Shown here: positions 33,429 to 46,261 of the stretch, in pieces
Layout of the letters: each line of letters starts with the position of its first letter
Numbering within the stretch: the stretch's first letter is position 1
NCBI RefSeq assembly: GCF_905171765.1
Contig: NC_053391.1
Location: 109,714,644 to 109,778,643 of the forward strand
Reading direction: 5' to 3'
Length of the DNA stretch: 64,000 nt
From: Bufo bufo
Taxonomy: Eukaryota; Chordata; Amphibia; Anura; Bufonidae
Notes under the pieces: generated by a model
The model's input: the letters and a program-made list of their open reading frames with translations, nothing else
Database searches by the model: none
What the model was told of the DNA's origin: nothing
Position numbers and translations under genes: made by a program

Positions 33429-33894
33429 AGAGGACCTTTTTACCTGTATAAACTATGTTAACTGAGTATGCTGCCATATAGAGCGGCGCCCGGGGATCTC
33501 CCTGCTCTTACTATTATCCCCGGGCGCCGCTCCGTTCTCCCGTTATAGGCTCCGGTACCTTTGCTCCTTAAGTTATAGTAGGCGGTGTCTGCCCTTGTTC
33601 TGCGAGCGTCTCCTTCTCCTAGGCTGCAGCTCTGGCCAATCGCAGCGCATAGCTCACAGCCTGGGAGAAAAAAAAACTCCCAGGCTGTGCGCTGCGATTG
33701 GGAGAAGGAGACGCCCACAGGACAAGGGCAGACACCGCCTACTATAACTTAAGGAGCAAAGGTACCGGAGCCTATAACGGGAGAACGGAGCGGCACCCGG
33801 GGATAATAGTAAGAGCAGGGAGATCCCCGGGCGCCGCTCTATATGGCAGCATACTTAGTTAACATAGTTTATACAGGTGAAAGGTCCTCTTTAA
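33425..33894. mobile_element. Near-perfect 470-bp foldback with TTAA duplication (piggyBac-type MITE)
   Basis: TTAA at 33425-33428 and 33891-33894. AAAGAGGACCTTT on the left pairs with its complement on the right, and the arms of about 220 bp pair to the centre near 33665. The host sequence ccccttaatgactgggcc is restored if the element is removed. High arm identity suggests a young copy. Confidence 0.9.
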
Positions 33895-35235
33895 TGACTG
33901 GGCCATTTTGCACCTTCGTGACCAGACTGATTTTTGCTAACCTGACGTGTGTCACTTTATGTGGTAATAACGTTGGAACGCTTTTACTTACCCTAGCCAT
34001 TTTGAGACTGTTTTCTCGTGACACATTGTACTTCATTACAAAAAACAAAATGGCTGCACACTGTTATATACACAAACAATAGAGCTAAGAAATGGGGGTC
34101 ATTCTAGATAAAAGTGGTACAATACCGACTATAAATGTGATTCTGAAGGTTCTAGTCTAAATTTTCTTGCAACATTGTACTTCATGTTAGTGGTAAATTT
34201 GAGTCAAGATGTATCACCTTTATTTTTTTTAAAAAGAAATCCTAAATTTACAGAAAAGTTTGAAAAATTTGAATTTCTCTGCTTTTAAGGCAGATAATTA
34301 CACCTCACTAAGTAGTTATTACTTTACATATCTCATATGTCTACTTTATGTTGGCATTATTTTTAAAATGTCATTTTATTTTTTTAGGCTTTAGAAAGCA
34401 ATTCCCCTTTTATAAGGACCAGTTACGTTATAAAGTCACTTTGTGGGCCCTACATAGTAGAAACCACCCAAAACTGAACCCATTTTAGAAACTACACCCC
34501 TCAAGTTATTCAATACTGATTTTACAAACTTTGTTAACCCTTAAGGTGTTCCACAAGAATTAAAGCAAAATGGAGATGAAACTTCAAAATTTCACTTTTT
34601 TTTTGTTGCAGATTTTCCATTTTAATCGATTCTTTCCTGCAAAACAGAAAGGGTTAACAGCCAAACTAAACTCAATATCTATTACCCTGATTCTGCAGTT
34701 TACAGAAACGCACGGCAGAGCTTAGAACAGATGGCGCGCGATATGGCTTTTGGAGGGCAGATTTCACTGGAATCATTTTCAGGCGCTGTGTCGCATTTAA
34801 AGTTACCCTGAGGTACCCCAAAATGTGACCCCATTTTGGAAACTACACGCCCTAAACTATTCATCTAGGGGTGTAGTGAGGATTTTATCATTTTACGGTA
34901 TTCATCTAGGGGTATAATGAGAATTTATTTTTACATTTTGGAGTTTGTCTAATTTTCCAAATTATAATTGGCTAATAATATAATGAAATGTGGAGTGTTA
35001 AAAAACAGGGGATTGCAAATTAAATAAAAAATGGCCAAAAGTGCATAAAAGAAGTAAAAAAAATGGAACTTGATTAAATTAATAATCTGGGGAAGTATGG
35101 TAAATGCAGAAAGTGGGCGGGGCTATCAAATTGGCGCATATCACACCTCATTTATCAGCCTCTTATCGTCAGAAATGGCTCAAATTATTGTGGACAAGTA
35201 AGCCAGCTGATGTGGCGGTGTTTTGTGTACAAAGT
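33895..35235. repeat. Old A/T-rich repeat region (family H)
   Basis: Carries cattttagaaactacacccctcaa, gttaacccttaaggtgttccac and related phrases shared with 27.0-27.5 and 37.3-37.9 kb. Mostly degraded; no gene. Confidence 0.6.
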
Positions 35236-35239
35236 CGCA

Positions 35240-35565
35240 TTTAGGCTACATGCACACGAGCGTTGTTTGTTTCCGTGTCTATTCTGTTTTTTTTGCTGAT
35301 AGGATGTGGACCACTTCATTTCAATGGGTCCGCGAAAAACACGGACAGCACACCGTGTGCTATCCGCATCAGTATATCCGTTCCGTTGCCCCGCAAAAAA
35401 AAATAGTGCATGTCCTATTTTTTTCTAGTTTGCGGACAAGGATAGGCATTATTACAATGGATCCGCAAAAAAAACGGATCCGCAAAAAAAAGGATGCCAT
35501 ATGGAACGTCATCTGTTTCATTTGCGGACCGCAAAACACAAACGGTTGTGTGCATGTAGCCTTAT
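35240..35565. mobile_element. GCTACATGCACACGAGCG MITE
   Basis: It starts aggctacatgcacacgagcg and ends cggttgtgtgcatgtagcctt, a clear terminal inverted repeat. Confidence 0.75.
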
Positions 35566-35569
35566 GAAA

Positions 35570-36590
35570 AGAAAAACCAACTCATCGTGGGAACAAGTGA
35601 TAGGTAAGTATTAAAACAGGATGCGTTTATTTTCATCTAATATATATGAGCTAAATAACAGGGTTTTGTCAGAAAACTGACATTCAACAAAAACAATAAC
35701 AAAGAGGTCCTGAGTCTGAGACAAAAGTCGCAATTTATCATGCTTCAAAAGTCGTGAATATGTTTCAAGTATAAAGTCCCAAGTATGGTCTGGACAGAGT
35801 TGGCGGAATGGCGCATTCCGGTTTAAAAAAGTCGCATTTCAGTGCTATTGGCGTTAAAATGTCGCAAATCAAGAGGAATAGGTGAATAATCAAGTTCATA
35901 TTTTTAAAAAGTCACATTTTAAAAGTGTGGTGCGCCTTTTGATATATGAGAAGATGTTATATGATTTGTAATGTTAGCATTTTTTGGGTGAAATGACACC
36001 ATTATTGATAAATGTCCCCCAAGGAGTTGCCAGGGTTATGCCTGAATGGCACGGTGGGTCCACGTCTGCCATATTCTAGTCTCATATCACGTTCTCGACG
36101 TCTGTAGCCTCCGAAGGCTGAATACAGTATAACAGGACAACCATTTCCACATTAGACACAGGAATAACTGATTTCATAGGGTCTGTCAGAGAAAAAAAAA
36201 TGTTTTTTTGACCTTGGATTCACAATACAATGAATATTCCCTGATATGAATGAAAAGTAAGCACTTAGAAAAAAACGTAAAGCACATATCCGGAGCGGAC
36301 AACGACAGCGCCACTACTGGGCTAATGAGGCATTCATACTATTCAGCATGTGCAGTCGTGCAGACCAGACCAGGCTTACTCTTGTCAGCAATTAAGCCTG
36401 TTGGCATAGTCTCACTGGAGCCAGGGCCCCACAGCGACATGAGCAGTAAGATGAGGAACACACTGAAATGACTAATTATATTCTGACCGGTCTGTATTTT
36501 ACAAGAGGCTGTTATTTCCGTTACTACAAAATGATGTATATCCTTAGTATACAGATATAAAATGGTAAAAGACCTTTAAAGGGGTTGTAC
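35570..36590. other. No recognised gene
   Basis: Non-coding sequence with no clear foldback. Phrases such as aaaaagtcgcatttcagtg and aaaagtcacattttaaaag repeat loosely at 35700-35930. Confidence 0.35.
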
Positions 36591-36595
36591 AGAAT

Positions 36596-37097
36596 TAGGC
36601 TACTTTCACACTAGCGTCGGGGTTCCGCTTGTGAGCTCCGTTTGAAGGGTCTCACAAGCGGCCCCGAACGCATCCGTCCAGCCCTAATGCATTTTGAGTG
36701 GACGCGGATCCGCTCAGAATGCATCAGTCTGGCGGCGTTCAGCCTCCGCTCCGCTCAGCAGGCGGACACCTGAACGCTGCTTGCAGCGTTCGGGTGTCCG
36801 CCTGGCCGTGCGGAGGCAAGCGGATCCGTCCAGACTTACAATGTAAGTCAATGGGGACGGATCCGTTTGAAGTTGACACAATATGGTTCAATCTTCAAAC
36901 GGATCCGTCCCCCATTGACTTTCAATGTAAAGTCTGGACGGATCCGTTCAGACTACTTTCAGACTTAGAATTTTTTTCAAACTATAATGCAGACGGATCC
37001 GTTCTGAACGGATACAAACGTCTGCATTATAGGAGCGGATCAGTCTGAGCAGACATCAGACGGACCCGCTCCGAACGCTAGTGTGAAAGTAGCCTTA
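36596..37097. mobile_element. TTAGGCTACTTTCACACTAGCG MITE, copy F2
   Basis: The inverted partner of 25071-25556, with ends ttaggctactttcacactagcg and cgctagtgtgaaagtagcctta. The two copies share long internal stretches such as ctgaacgctgc and gtcaatggggacggatccg. Confidence 0.88.
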
Positions 37098-37152
37098 GAA
37101 AAAAAAACAGTGCACCTCTATAGCACCACATCTGTACGTGTCTGGTACTGCA

Positions 37153-37250
37153 GTTAAAGGGCATCTGTCAGCAGGTTTGTACCTATGACACTGGCTGACC
37201 TGTTACATGTGCCCTTGGCAGCTGAAGACATCTGTGTTGGTCCGAGGTTC
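37153..37250. mobile_element. Left-end fragment of the GCATCTGTCAGCAGG MITE
   Basis: ttaaagggcatctgtcagcaggtttgtacc through ctgaagacatctgtgttggtcc, then cut off into family H sequence. Confidence 0.75.
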
Positions 37251-37254
37251 ATTA

Positions 37255-38826
37255 ATACATACAAATGATACATAATAGAAACCACACAAAAAAAAACATT
37301 CTAGAAACTACACCCCTCAAGGTACTCAAAACTGATTTTACAAACGTCGTTAACCCTTTAGGTGTTCCACAAGAATTAATGGAAAATAGAGATACAATTT
37401 CAAAATTTCACTTTTTTGGCACATTTTCCATTTTACTAATTTTTTTCCAGTTACAAAGCAAGGGTTAACAGCCAAACCAAACTCAATATTTATGGCCCTG
37501 ATTCTGTAGTTTACAGAAACACCCCATATGTGGTCATAAACCGCTGTACGGGCACACAGCAGGGCGCAGAAGGAAAGGAATGCCAACGGTTTTTGGAAGG
37601 CAGGTTTTGCTGGACTGGTTTTTTTGACACCATGTCCCATTTGAAGCCCCCCTGATGCAACCCTAGTGTAGAAACTCCATAAAATCAACCCCATCTAAGA
37701 AATTACACCCCTCAAGGTATTCAAAACAGATTTTACAAACGTCGTTAACCCTTTAGGTGTTCCACAAGAGTTGTTGGCAAATGGAGATGAATTTTCAGAA
37801 TTACGGTTTTTGGAAGGCAGGTTTTGCTGGACTGGTTTTTTTTGACACCATGTCCCATTTGAAGCCCCCTGATGCACCCCTAGAGTAGAAACTCCAAAAA
37901 AGTGACCCCATTTTAGAAATTACGGGATAGGGTGGCAGTTTTGTTGGTACTAGTTTAGGGTACATATGATTTTTGGTTGCTCTATATTACACTTTTTGTG
38001 AGGCAGGATAACAAGAAATAGCTGTTTTGGCACCGTTTTTATTTTTTGCTATATACAACATTCATCTGACAGGTTAGATCATGTGATATTTTTATAGACC
38101 AGGTTGTCACGGATGCGGCGATAGCTAATATGTATACTTTTTTTTTATTTATGTAAGTTTTAGTGTTTCCATAGTCTGAGAGCCATAATTTTTTCAGTTT
38201 TTGGGCGATTACTTTGGGTAGGGTATGATTTTTGCGGGATGACATGACGGTTTTATTGGCACTATTTTGGGGTGCATATGACTTTTTGATCACTTGCTAT
38301 TACACTTTTTGTGATGTAAGGTGACAAAAAATGGTTTATTTAGCACAGTTTTTATTTAATATTTTTTACAGTGTTCATCTGAGGGGTTAGGTCATGTGAT
38401 ATTTTTATAGAGCCGGGCGATACGGACTCGGCAATACCTAATATGTATACTTTTTTTTTTTTATTTATGTAAGTTTTACACAATAATATCATTTTTGAAA
38501 CAAAAAAAAAAATCATGTTTTAGTGTCCCCATATTCTGAGAGTCATAGTTTTTTCAGTTTTTGGGCGATTATCTTAGGTAGGGTCTCATTTTTTGCGGGA
38601 TGAGATGACGGTTTGATTGGCACTATTTTAGGGTGCATATGACTTTTTAAACGCTTGCTATTACACTTTTTGTGATGTAATTTGACAAAAAATGGTTTAT
38701 TAAGCACAGTTTTTATTTTTTACGGTGTTCATCTGAGGGGTTAGGTCACGTGATATGTTTATAGAGCCGGTCGATACGGACGTGGCGATACCTAATATGT
38801 ATACTTTTTTTTTTCCCTATTTTTTT
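37255..38826. repeat. Family H tandem region with units of roughly 305-420 bp
   Basis: Two near-duplicate blocks at 37300-37680 and 37710-37910 (caaggtattcaaaacagattttacaaacgtcgtt). Then three blocks carry gtgatatttttatagagcc...gcgatacctaatatgtatact, near 38090, 38395 and 38748, spaced about 305 and 353 bp. Confidence 0.75.
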
Positions 38827-39289
38827 TTAACCACTTAAGGACCATAGGTTTATACCCCCCTAAAGACCAGGCCCTTTTTTACAAATCGGCACTACACTAC
38901 TTTCACCGTTTATTGCTCGGTCATGCAACTTACCACCCAAATGAATTTTACCTCCTTTTCTTCTCACTAATAGAGCTTTCATTTGGTGGTATTTCATTGC
39001 TGCTGACATTTTTACTTTTTTTGTTATTAATCGAAATTTAACGATTTTTTTTGCAAAAAAATGACATTTTTCACTTTCAGTTGTAAAATTTTGCAAAAAA
39101 AAACGAGATCCATATAGAAATTTTGCTCTAAATTTATAGTTCTACATGTCTTTGATAAAAAAAAAATGTTTGGGTAAAAAAAAAATGGTTTGGGTAAAAG
39201 TTATAGCGTTTACAAACTATGGTACAAAAATGTGAATTTCCGCTTTTTGAAGCAGCTCTGACTTTCTGAGCACCTGTCATGTTTCCTGA

Positions 39290-41130
39290 GGTTCTACAAT
39301 GCCCAGACAGTACAAACACCCCACAAATGACCCCATTTCGGAAAGTACACACCCTAAGGTATTCGCTGATGGGCATAGTGAGTTCATAGAACTTTTTATT
39401 TTTTGTCACAAGTTAGCGGAAAATGATGATTTTTTTTTATTTTATTTTTTTTCCTACAAAGTCTCATATTCCACTAACTTGTGACAAAAAATAAAAACTT
39501 CTATGAACTCACTATGCCCATCACGAAATACCTTGGGGTCTCTTCTTTCCAAAATGGGGTCACTTGTGGGGTAGTTATACTGCCCTGGCATTCTAGGGGC
39601 CCAAATGTGTGGTAAGGAGTTTGAAATCAAATTCTGTAAAAAATGACCAGTGAAATCCGAAAGGTGCTTTTGGAATGTGGGCCCCTTTGCCCACCTAGGC
39701 TGCAAAAAAGTGTCACACATCTGGTATCTACGTACTCAGGAGAAGTTGAGGAATGTGTTTTGGGGTGTCATTTTACATATACCCATGCTGGGTGAGATAA
39801 ATATCTTGGTCAAATGCCAACTTTGTATAAAAAAATGGGAAAAGTTGTCTTTTGCCAAGATATTTCTCTCACCCAGCATGGGTATATGTAAAATGACACC
39901 CCAAAACACATTCCCCACCTTCTCCTGAGTACGGCAATACCAGATGTGTGACACTTTTTTGCAGCCTAGGTGGGCAAAGGGGCCCATATTCCAAAGAGCA
40001 CCTTTCGGATTTCACAGGTCATTTTTTACAGAATTTGATTTCAAACTCCTTACCACACATTTGGGCCCCTAGAATGCCAGGGCAGTATAACTACCCCACA
40101 AGTGACCCCATTTTGGAAAGAAGAGACCCCAAGGTATTCCGTGAGGGGCATGGCAAGTTCCTAGAATTTTTAGATTTTTTTGTCACAAGTTAGTGGAAAA
40201 TGAGACTTTGTATGAAAAAAAAAAAAAAAAAATCAGCATTTTCCACTAACTTGTGACAAAAAATAAAAAATTCTAGGAACTTGCCATGCCCCTCACGGAA
40301 TACCTTGGGGTGTCTTCTTTCCAAAATGGGGTCACTTGTGGGGTAGTTATACTGCCCTGGCATTTTCCAGGGGCCCTAATGTGTGGTAAGTAGGTAAATG
40401 ACCTGTGAAATCCTAAAGGTGCTCTTTGGAATATGGGCCCCTTTGCCCACCTAGGCTGCAAAAAAGTGTCACACATGTGGTATCGCCGTATTCAGGAGAA
40501 GTTGGGGAATGTGTTTTGGGGTGTCATTTTACATATACCCTTGCTGGGTGAGAGAAATATCTTGGCAAAAGACAACTTTTACCATTTTTTTATACAAAGT
40601 TGGCATTTGACCAAGATATTTCTCTCACCCAGCATGGGTATATGTAAAATGACACCCCAAAACACATTCCCCAACTTCTCCTGAGTACGGCGATACCAGA
40701 TGTGTGACACTTTATTGCAGCCTAGATGCGCAAAGGTGCCCAAATTCCTTTTAGGAGGGCATTTTTAGACATTTGGATACCAGACTTTCACGCTTTGGGG
40801 CCCCTAGAATGCCAGGGCAGTATAAATACCCCACATGTGACCCCATTTTGGAAAGAAGACACCCCAAGGTATTCAATGAGGGGCATGGCGAGTTCATAGA
40901 AATTTTTTTTTTTTGGCACAAGTTAGCGGAAATTGATATTTTTAATTTTTTTTCTCACAAAGTCTCCCGTTCCGCTAACTTGGGACAAAAATTTCAATCT
41001 TTCATGGACTCAATATGCCCCTCACGGAATACCTGGGGGTGTCTTCTTTCCAAAATGGGGTCACATGTGGGGTATTTATACTGCCCTGGCATTCTAGGGG
41101 CCCTAAAGCGTGAGAAGAAGTCTGGAATAT
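39290..41130. repeat. Concertina of five successive inverted repeats
   Basis: Centres of symmetry lie near 39450, 39830, 40225, 40590 and 40950. The same two modules, ccccatttcggaaa...ttttttgtcacaagttag and gtgtcacacatctggtat...caaatgccaactttgtata, alternate in opposite orientations. Neighbouring modules can therefore pair in more than one way. Confidence 0.85.
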
Positions 41131-41282
41131 AAATGTCTAAAAAATTTTACGCATTTGGTTTCCGTGAGGGGTATGATGAGTTCATGTGAGATTTTATTTT
41201 TTGACACAAGTTAGTGGAATATGAGACTTTGTAAGAAAAAAAAAATAATAATTCCGCTAACTTGGGCCAAAAAAATGTCTGA

Positions 41283-42870
41283 ATGGAGCCTTACAGAGGG
41301 GTGATCAATGACAGGGGGGGTGATCAATGACAGGGGGGGTGATCAATGACAGGGGGGGTGATCAATGACAGGGGTGTAATCAATGACAGGGGGGTGATCA
41401 GGGAGTCTATATGGGGTGATAACCACAGTCATTGATCACGCCCGTGTAAGGCTTCATTCAGACGTCCGTATGCGTTTTGCGGATCCGATCCATCTATCAG
41501 TGGATCCGTAAAAATCATGCGGACGTCTGAATGGAGCTTTACAGGGGGGTAATCAATGACAGGGGGGTGATCAGGGAGTCTATATGGGGTGATCACCACA
41601 GTCATTGATCATGCCCCTGTAAGGCTTCATTCAGACGTCCGGATGCGTTTTGCGGATCCGATCCATCTATCAGTGGATCCGTAAAAATCATGCGGACGTC
41701 TGAATGGAGCTTTACAGGGGGGTAATCAATGACAGGGGGGTAATCAATGACAGGGGGGTGATCAGGGAGTCTATATGGGGTGATCACCACAGTCATTGAT
41801 CACGCCCCTGTAAGGCTTCATTCAGACGTCCGGATGCGTTTTGCGGATCCGATCCATCTATCAGTGGATCCGTAAAAATCATGCGGACATCTGAATGGAG
41901 CTTTACAGGGGGGTGATCAATGACAGGGGGGTGATCAGGGAGTCTATATGGGGTGATAACCACAGTCATTGATCACGCCCCTGTAAGGCTTCATTCAGAC
42001 GTCCGGATGCGTTTTGCGGATCCGATCCATCTATCAGTGCATCCGTAAAAATCATGCGGACATCTGAATGGAGCTTTACAGGGGGGTAATCAATGACAGG
42101 GGGGTGATCACCACAGTCATTGATCATGCCCCTGTAAGGCTTCATTCAGACGTCCGGATGCGTTTTGCGGATCCGATCCATCTATCAGTGCATCCGTAAA
42201 AATCATGCGGACATCTGAATGGAGCTTTACAGGGGGGTGATCAATGACAGGGGGGTGATCAATGACAGGGGTGTAATCAATGACAGGGGGGTGATCAGGG
42301 AGTCTATATGGGGTGATCACCACAATCATTGATCATGCCCCTGTAAGGCTTCATTCAGACGTCCGGATGCGTTTTGCGGATCCGATCCATCTATCAGTGC
42401 ATCCGTAAAAATCATGCGGACATCTGAATGGAGCTTTACAGGGGGGTGATCAGGGAGTCTATATGGGGTGATCACCACAGTCATTGATCATGCCCCTGTA
42501 AGGCTTCATTCAGACGTCCGGATGCGTTTTGCGGATCCGATTCATTTATCAGTGGATCCGTAAAAATCATGCGGACGTCTGAATGGAGCTTTACAGGGGG
42601 GTAATCAATGACAGGGGGGTAATCAATGACAGGGGGGTGATCAGGGAGTCTATATGGGGTGATCACCACAGTCATTGATCACGCCCCTGTAAGGCTTCAT
42701 TCAGACGTCCGGATGCGTTTTGCGGATCCGATCCATCTATCAGTGGATCCGTAAAAATCATGCGGACGTCTGAATGGAGCTCTACAGGGGGGTGATCAAT
42801 GACAGGGGGGTGATCAATGACAGGGGGGTGATCAGGGAGTCTATATGGGGTGATCAGGGGTGATCAGGGG
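41283..42870. repeat. Tandem array of about eight 150-210 bp units
   Basis: The segment taaggcttcattcagacgtcc begins near 41448, 41630, 41813, 41985, 42137, 42346, 42500 and 42690. Each unit contains an inverted repeat (gacgtccggatg...gcggacgtc) of MITE type. Spacers are built of one to three copies of a 19-bp subunit, ggggggtgatcaatgacag, so unit length varies in steps of about 19. Confidence 0.92.
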
Positions 42871-43889
42871 CTAATAAGGGGTTAATAAGTGACGGGGGGG
42901 GGGGGTGTAGTGTAGTGTAGTGGTGCTTGGTGCTACTTTACTGAGCTACCTGTGTCCTCTGGTGGTCGATCCAAACAAAGGGGACCACCAGAGGACCAGG
43001 TAGCAGGTATATTAGACGCTGTTATCAAAACAGCGTCTAATATACCTGTTAGGGGTTAAAAAAAACACATCTCCAGCCTGCCAGCGAACGATCGGCGCTG
43101 GCAGGCTGGAGATCAACTCTCTTACCTTCCGTTCCTGTGAGCGCGCGCGCCTGTGTGCGCGCGTTCACAGGAAATCTCGGCTCACGCGAGATGACGCCTA
43201 TTGGCGTTAGCGTAGCCTGGGGGAGCCGCCGCAATGACGCCTTTCGGCGTTACAGTTGCGGGAAGTGGTTAACTTTATTTGGGGAAAATGACATTTTTGT
43301 TTATTTTTACTTGAAACTTTAAATTTTTTGGGGGGAAAACTTAATTTTTTAAACTTTTTTTTTACTTTATTTTTTGTCCCACTTTGGGACTTCAACTTTT
43401 GGGGGTCTAAACCATTTTACAATGCATTCCAATACTTCTGTATTGGAATGCATTGGCTGTATGAGTAATACTGTGTGTATTACTCATACAAGTTCCGGCC
43501 TGTGAGATCCAGGGGGCTGGATCTCACAGGCTCTTCACCGGAAGGCATCGCGATGCCTTCCTTAGACATCGCGCTGCCTTCCATGCCATCGGGTCCCCCC
43601 TACAGCCGCAGGGGGACCCGATGGCACCGCCGGATAAGGTAAAAAAAAAAAATACGCAAACCGCAGGTCTGAATTGACCTGCGGTTTGCGTCGATCGCCG
43701 ACACGGGGGCGTCACGGGCCCCCCCATCCCCCCCCGGCGTTGTGACAGGATGCCCGCTGAATGATTTCAGCTGGGATCCTGTTGCGATTAACCCGCGCCG
43801 CAATTTAAACTTACGACGTACCGGTATGCCCTGAGTCCTTAAGGACTCGGGAAATAGGGCGTACCGGTACGCCCTAAGTCCTTAAGGGG

Positions 43890-44241
43890 TTAAAGGTGTT
43901 GTCCGGGCATTTTCTATTGATAATCTATCCCCAGGATGGGTCATCAATATCAGATCAGCAGGGGTCTGTCTCAAGGATCCCCTGCCGAACAGCAGTGTGA
44001 GGGGATGGCGCGAGCAGTGGGCACGCGCCGTCTCCCTTCTCTGCTGCTGCTGTCCAATAGACATACAACAACAGACCAGGAAGAGATAAGGGAGACGAGA
44101 TGTCACGTGCGCACTGCTCGCACCATCTCCTCAAACTGCTGATCGGCGGGGGATTCGGGAATTGGACCCCCGACGATCTGATATTGATGACCTATCGTGA
44201 GGATAGGTCATCAATATTAAAAGCCCGGACAACCCCTTTAA
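43890..44241. mobile_element. TTAAAGGTGTTGTCCGGGCA TTAA MITE
   Basis: Ends ttaaaggtgttgtccgggca and gcccggacaacccctttaa pair, as do gggtcatcaatatcagatc and gatctgatattgatgacc. Its left TTAA is the right TTAA of the 5-kb element. Confidence 0.85.
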
Positions 44242-44663
44242 GCTCCATTAAAGAGAATGGGGCTGAACTGCAACCCCACACACAACCTGCAGACAGATGT
44301 GCTACAGTTTCTGGAAGAAATCCTGTACAACCCTTTTGTGACCATATTATGGCTCCCTAGAACCATCACTCCTAGAGGGGTTTGCGGCCTGTTCCTGCAT
44401 ATGGCTCACAGAGCTTTCATAGAGAGGGATACAGATTTTTTTTGCTTCCTACATGAATATGACTTTATAAAATTGTGGTATCTTCCATTTGATGCTATAT
44501 TACAAAGTTTTTTTCCTACAAGAAGCATTGCTGTGTGTGAATATGACCCAGGGTCTCATGCACAGAGCAATTCCATATGTATGGAGACAACAGCAGTGCA
44601 TGGAGTGAGCTCTGGTCTGCAGAATGGAGATTTATCAACCTGGGGTAAAGGAAAACTGCCATA

Positions 44664-45147
44664 GTTAGGCTACTTTCACACTCGAGTTTGGTGCGGATCC
44701 ATCATGGATCTGCACAGACGGATCCGTTCAGATAATACAACCATCTGCATCCGTTCAGAACGGATCCGTTTGTATTATCTTTAACATAGCCAAGACGGAT
44801 CCGTTCAGATAATACAACCATCTGCATCCGTTCAGAACGGATCTGTTTGTATCATCTTTAACATAGCGAAAACGGATTCGTCTTGAACACCATTGAAAGT
44901 CATTTTCTATTGTGCCAGATTGTGTAATAGAAAACGGATCTGTCCCCATTGACTTATATTGTGTATCAGGACGGATCCGTTTGGCTCCGTTTCTTCAGAC
45001 GGACAGAGGAAAACTGATGCATTCTAATCGGATCCTTTTCCATTCAGAATGCATTAGGGAAAAACTGATCCGTTTTGGACCGCTTGTGAGATCCCTGAAC
45101 GGATCTCACAAACGGAAAGCCAAAACGCCAGTGTGAAAGTAGCCTTA
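44664..45147. mobile_element. TTAGGCTACTTTCACACTCG MITE
   Basis: Same terminal type as F1 and F2, with a more diverged interior. It holds a 70-80 bp direct duplication (gacggatccgttcagataat at about 44716 and 44794). Confidence 0.8.
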
Positions 45148-46260
45148 CCCATTGCAACCAATTATATTCCATCATTCATTTTTAAGAGCTCCGTTGAAAA
45201 ATGAAAGGTGGAATCTGATAGGTTGCTATGGGCAACTATGCCAGTTTTTCTTGATAAATCTCCCCCATAGTGCATTACCTCCATACAACTGCCTGGCATT
45301 ATTTTCCTCTCAAATAGTCCATGGGAATAAACATTTGCACACCCCCATATAAAATGAGAGTTAGGTCTCATGCACACAACCGTATGTATTTTGTGGTCCA
45401 CAAATCACGGATTTGCAGATACTGACCTTGTGCGTGCCGTGACTTCTTCACAAAATGGACAAGAATAGGATATGTTCTATAACTTCTGGAACGGCTGCAC
45501 GGATGCGGATTGAACATGGTGGTGCGCATTAGGCCTTACATGAAGGAACAATAGAAGCCCATAGCTCTCTATTGGAGCTGTATACAGCATGGGTGTGATC
45601 AGTGGCGTACATAGAGAAGTAAGGGCCCCATAGCAAGGATCAGACCAGGCCCCCCATAAAGGTCAGAAGGGTTTCTGCCCAAACCCTTTTCAATGACCTG
45701 GGCCATTTTTCCACTGCCTCGTTTGCTAAAAGTTGTTTCTTTAGAGGGTAGAGTCCTGACCGAGTTTTCATCCCCAGTAGAAGAGGGGATGATCCCAACT
45801 GGTCCCCCTCCTGCGGCCCCATAGCTGTGGCATGGTCTGCCACTGTGGTAGTTACGCCCCTGGGTGTGATACAGATTCTGAATATGGTCATGTGCATCAG
45901 GCCTTCTAATCCAGTTCCCTAAAATCTGAGATATCTACAAAGCAAACATTTTACACTGTATCAGATTTTCTGTTTTTTGACTACTGCAGTATTCTGCTGC
46001 AGACACCAAATCATGTAAAGGTATCTGGGCACGTACTGTTGTTAAAAATAGTGTTTATTCTATGTGTAGTTCTATTGCACTGATATCTGCTATGGGGGCA
46101 GCTCTGCCGCTCTGCTCTCCCACTCTGTCGCTCCAGGGCTTGAACCCGCTGGAGCCTCCGTCCTCCTACCTAAAAGGCCCAGCCACCAAAGAAGTGCTGA
46201 TCCAGCCACCTCCATGCATGTCGAGACCTGCTACCTGTTGTGCCCGTAATTAAAGCTACA
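45148..46260. other. MITE fragments and unassigned DNA upstream of MED31
   Basis: 45150-45275 is the ttgctatgggcaact-type foldback remnant; 45360-45540 is a catgcacacaaccgtatg MITE fragment. The rest has no recognised gene. Confidence 0.45.
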
Positions 46261-46261
46261 T

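Larger units (their letters stand above)
38827..43893. mobile_element. 5-kb TTAA-bounded non-autonomous element
   Basis: It starts TTAACCACTTAAGGACC and ends gtccttaaggggttaa, a 16-bp terminal inverted repeat with one mismatch, bounded by TTAA. Inside, in order: an A/T-rich left part; a chain of inverted repeats at 39290-41130; a tandem array at 41283-42870; a string of GC-rich hairpins at 42905-43260; and a GC-rich right part at 43370-43880. No coding capacity for a transposase was found. Confidence 0.75.

Noticed and set aside
39454..41132. Several overlapping 80-120 codon frames on both strands with similar translations
   Set aside because: They are mirror translations of the inverted repeats in the 5-kb element, not a gene family.
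41602..42675. Repeated 64-70 codon frames with HPPVIDYPPVID motifs
   Set aside because: Translations of the tandem array; the motif is only the 19-bp subunit read in frame.
41283..42870. CRISPR-like repeat-spacer pattern
   Set aside because: Units of 150-210 bp with repeated rather than unique spacers in a vertebrate genome are a minisatellite.
44257..44664. 135-codon open frame on the plus strand between two MITEs
   Set aside because: It starts inside a repeat edge, has no family match that I know, and no splice or promoter context. Chance is likely.
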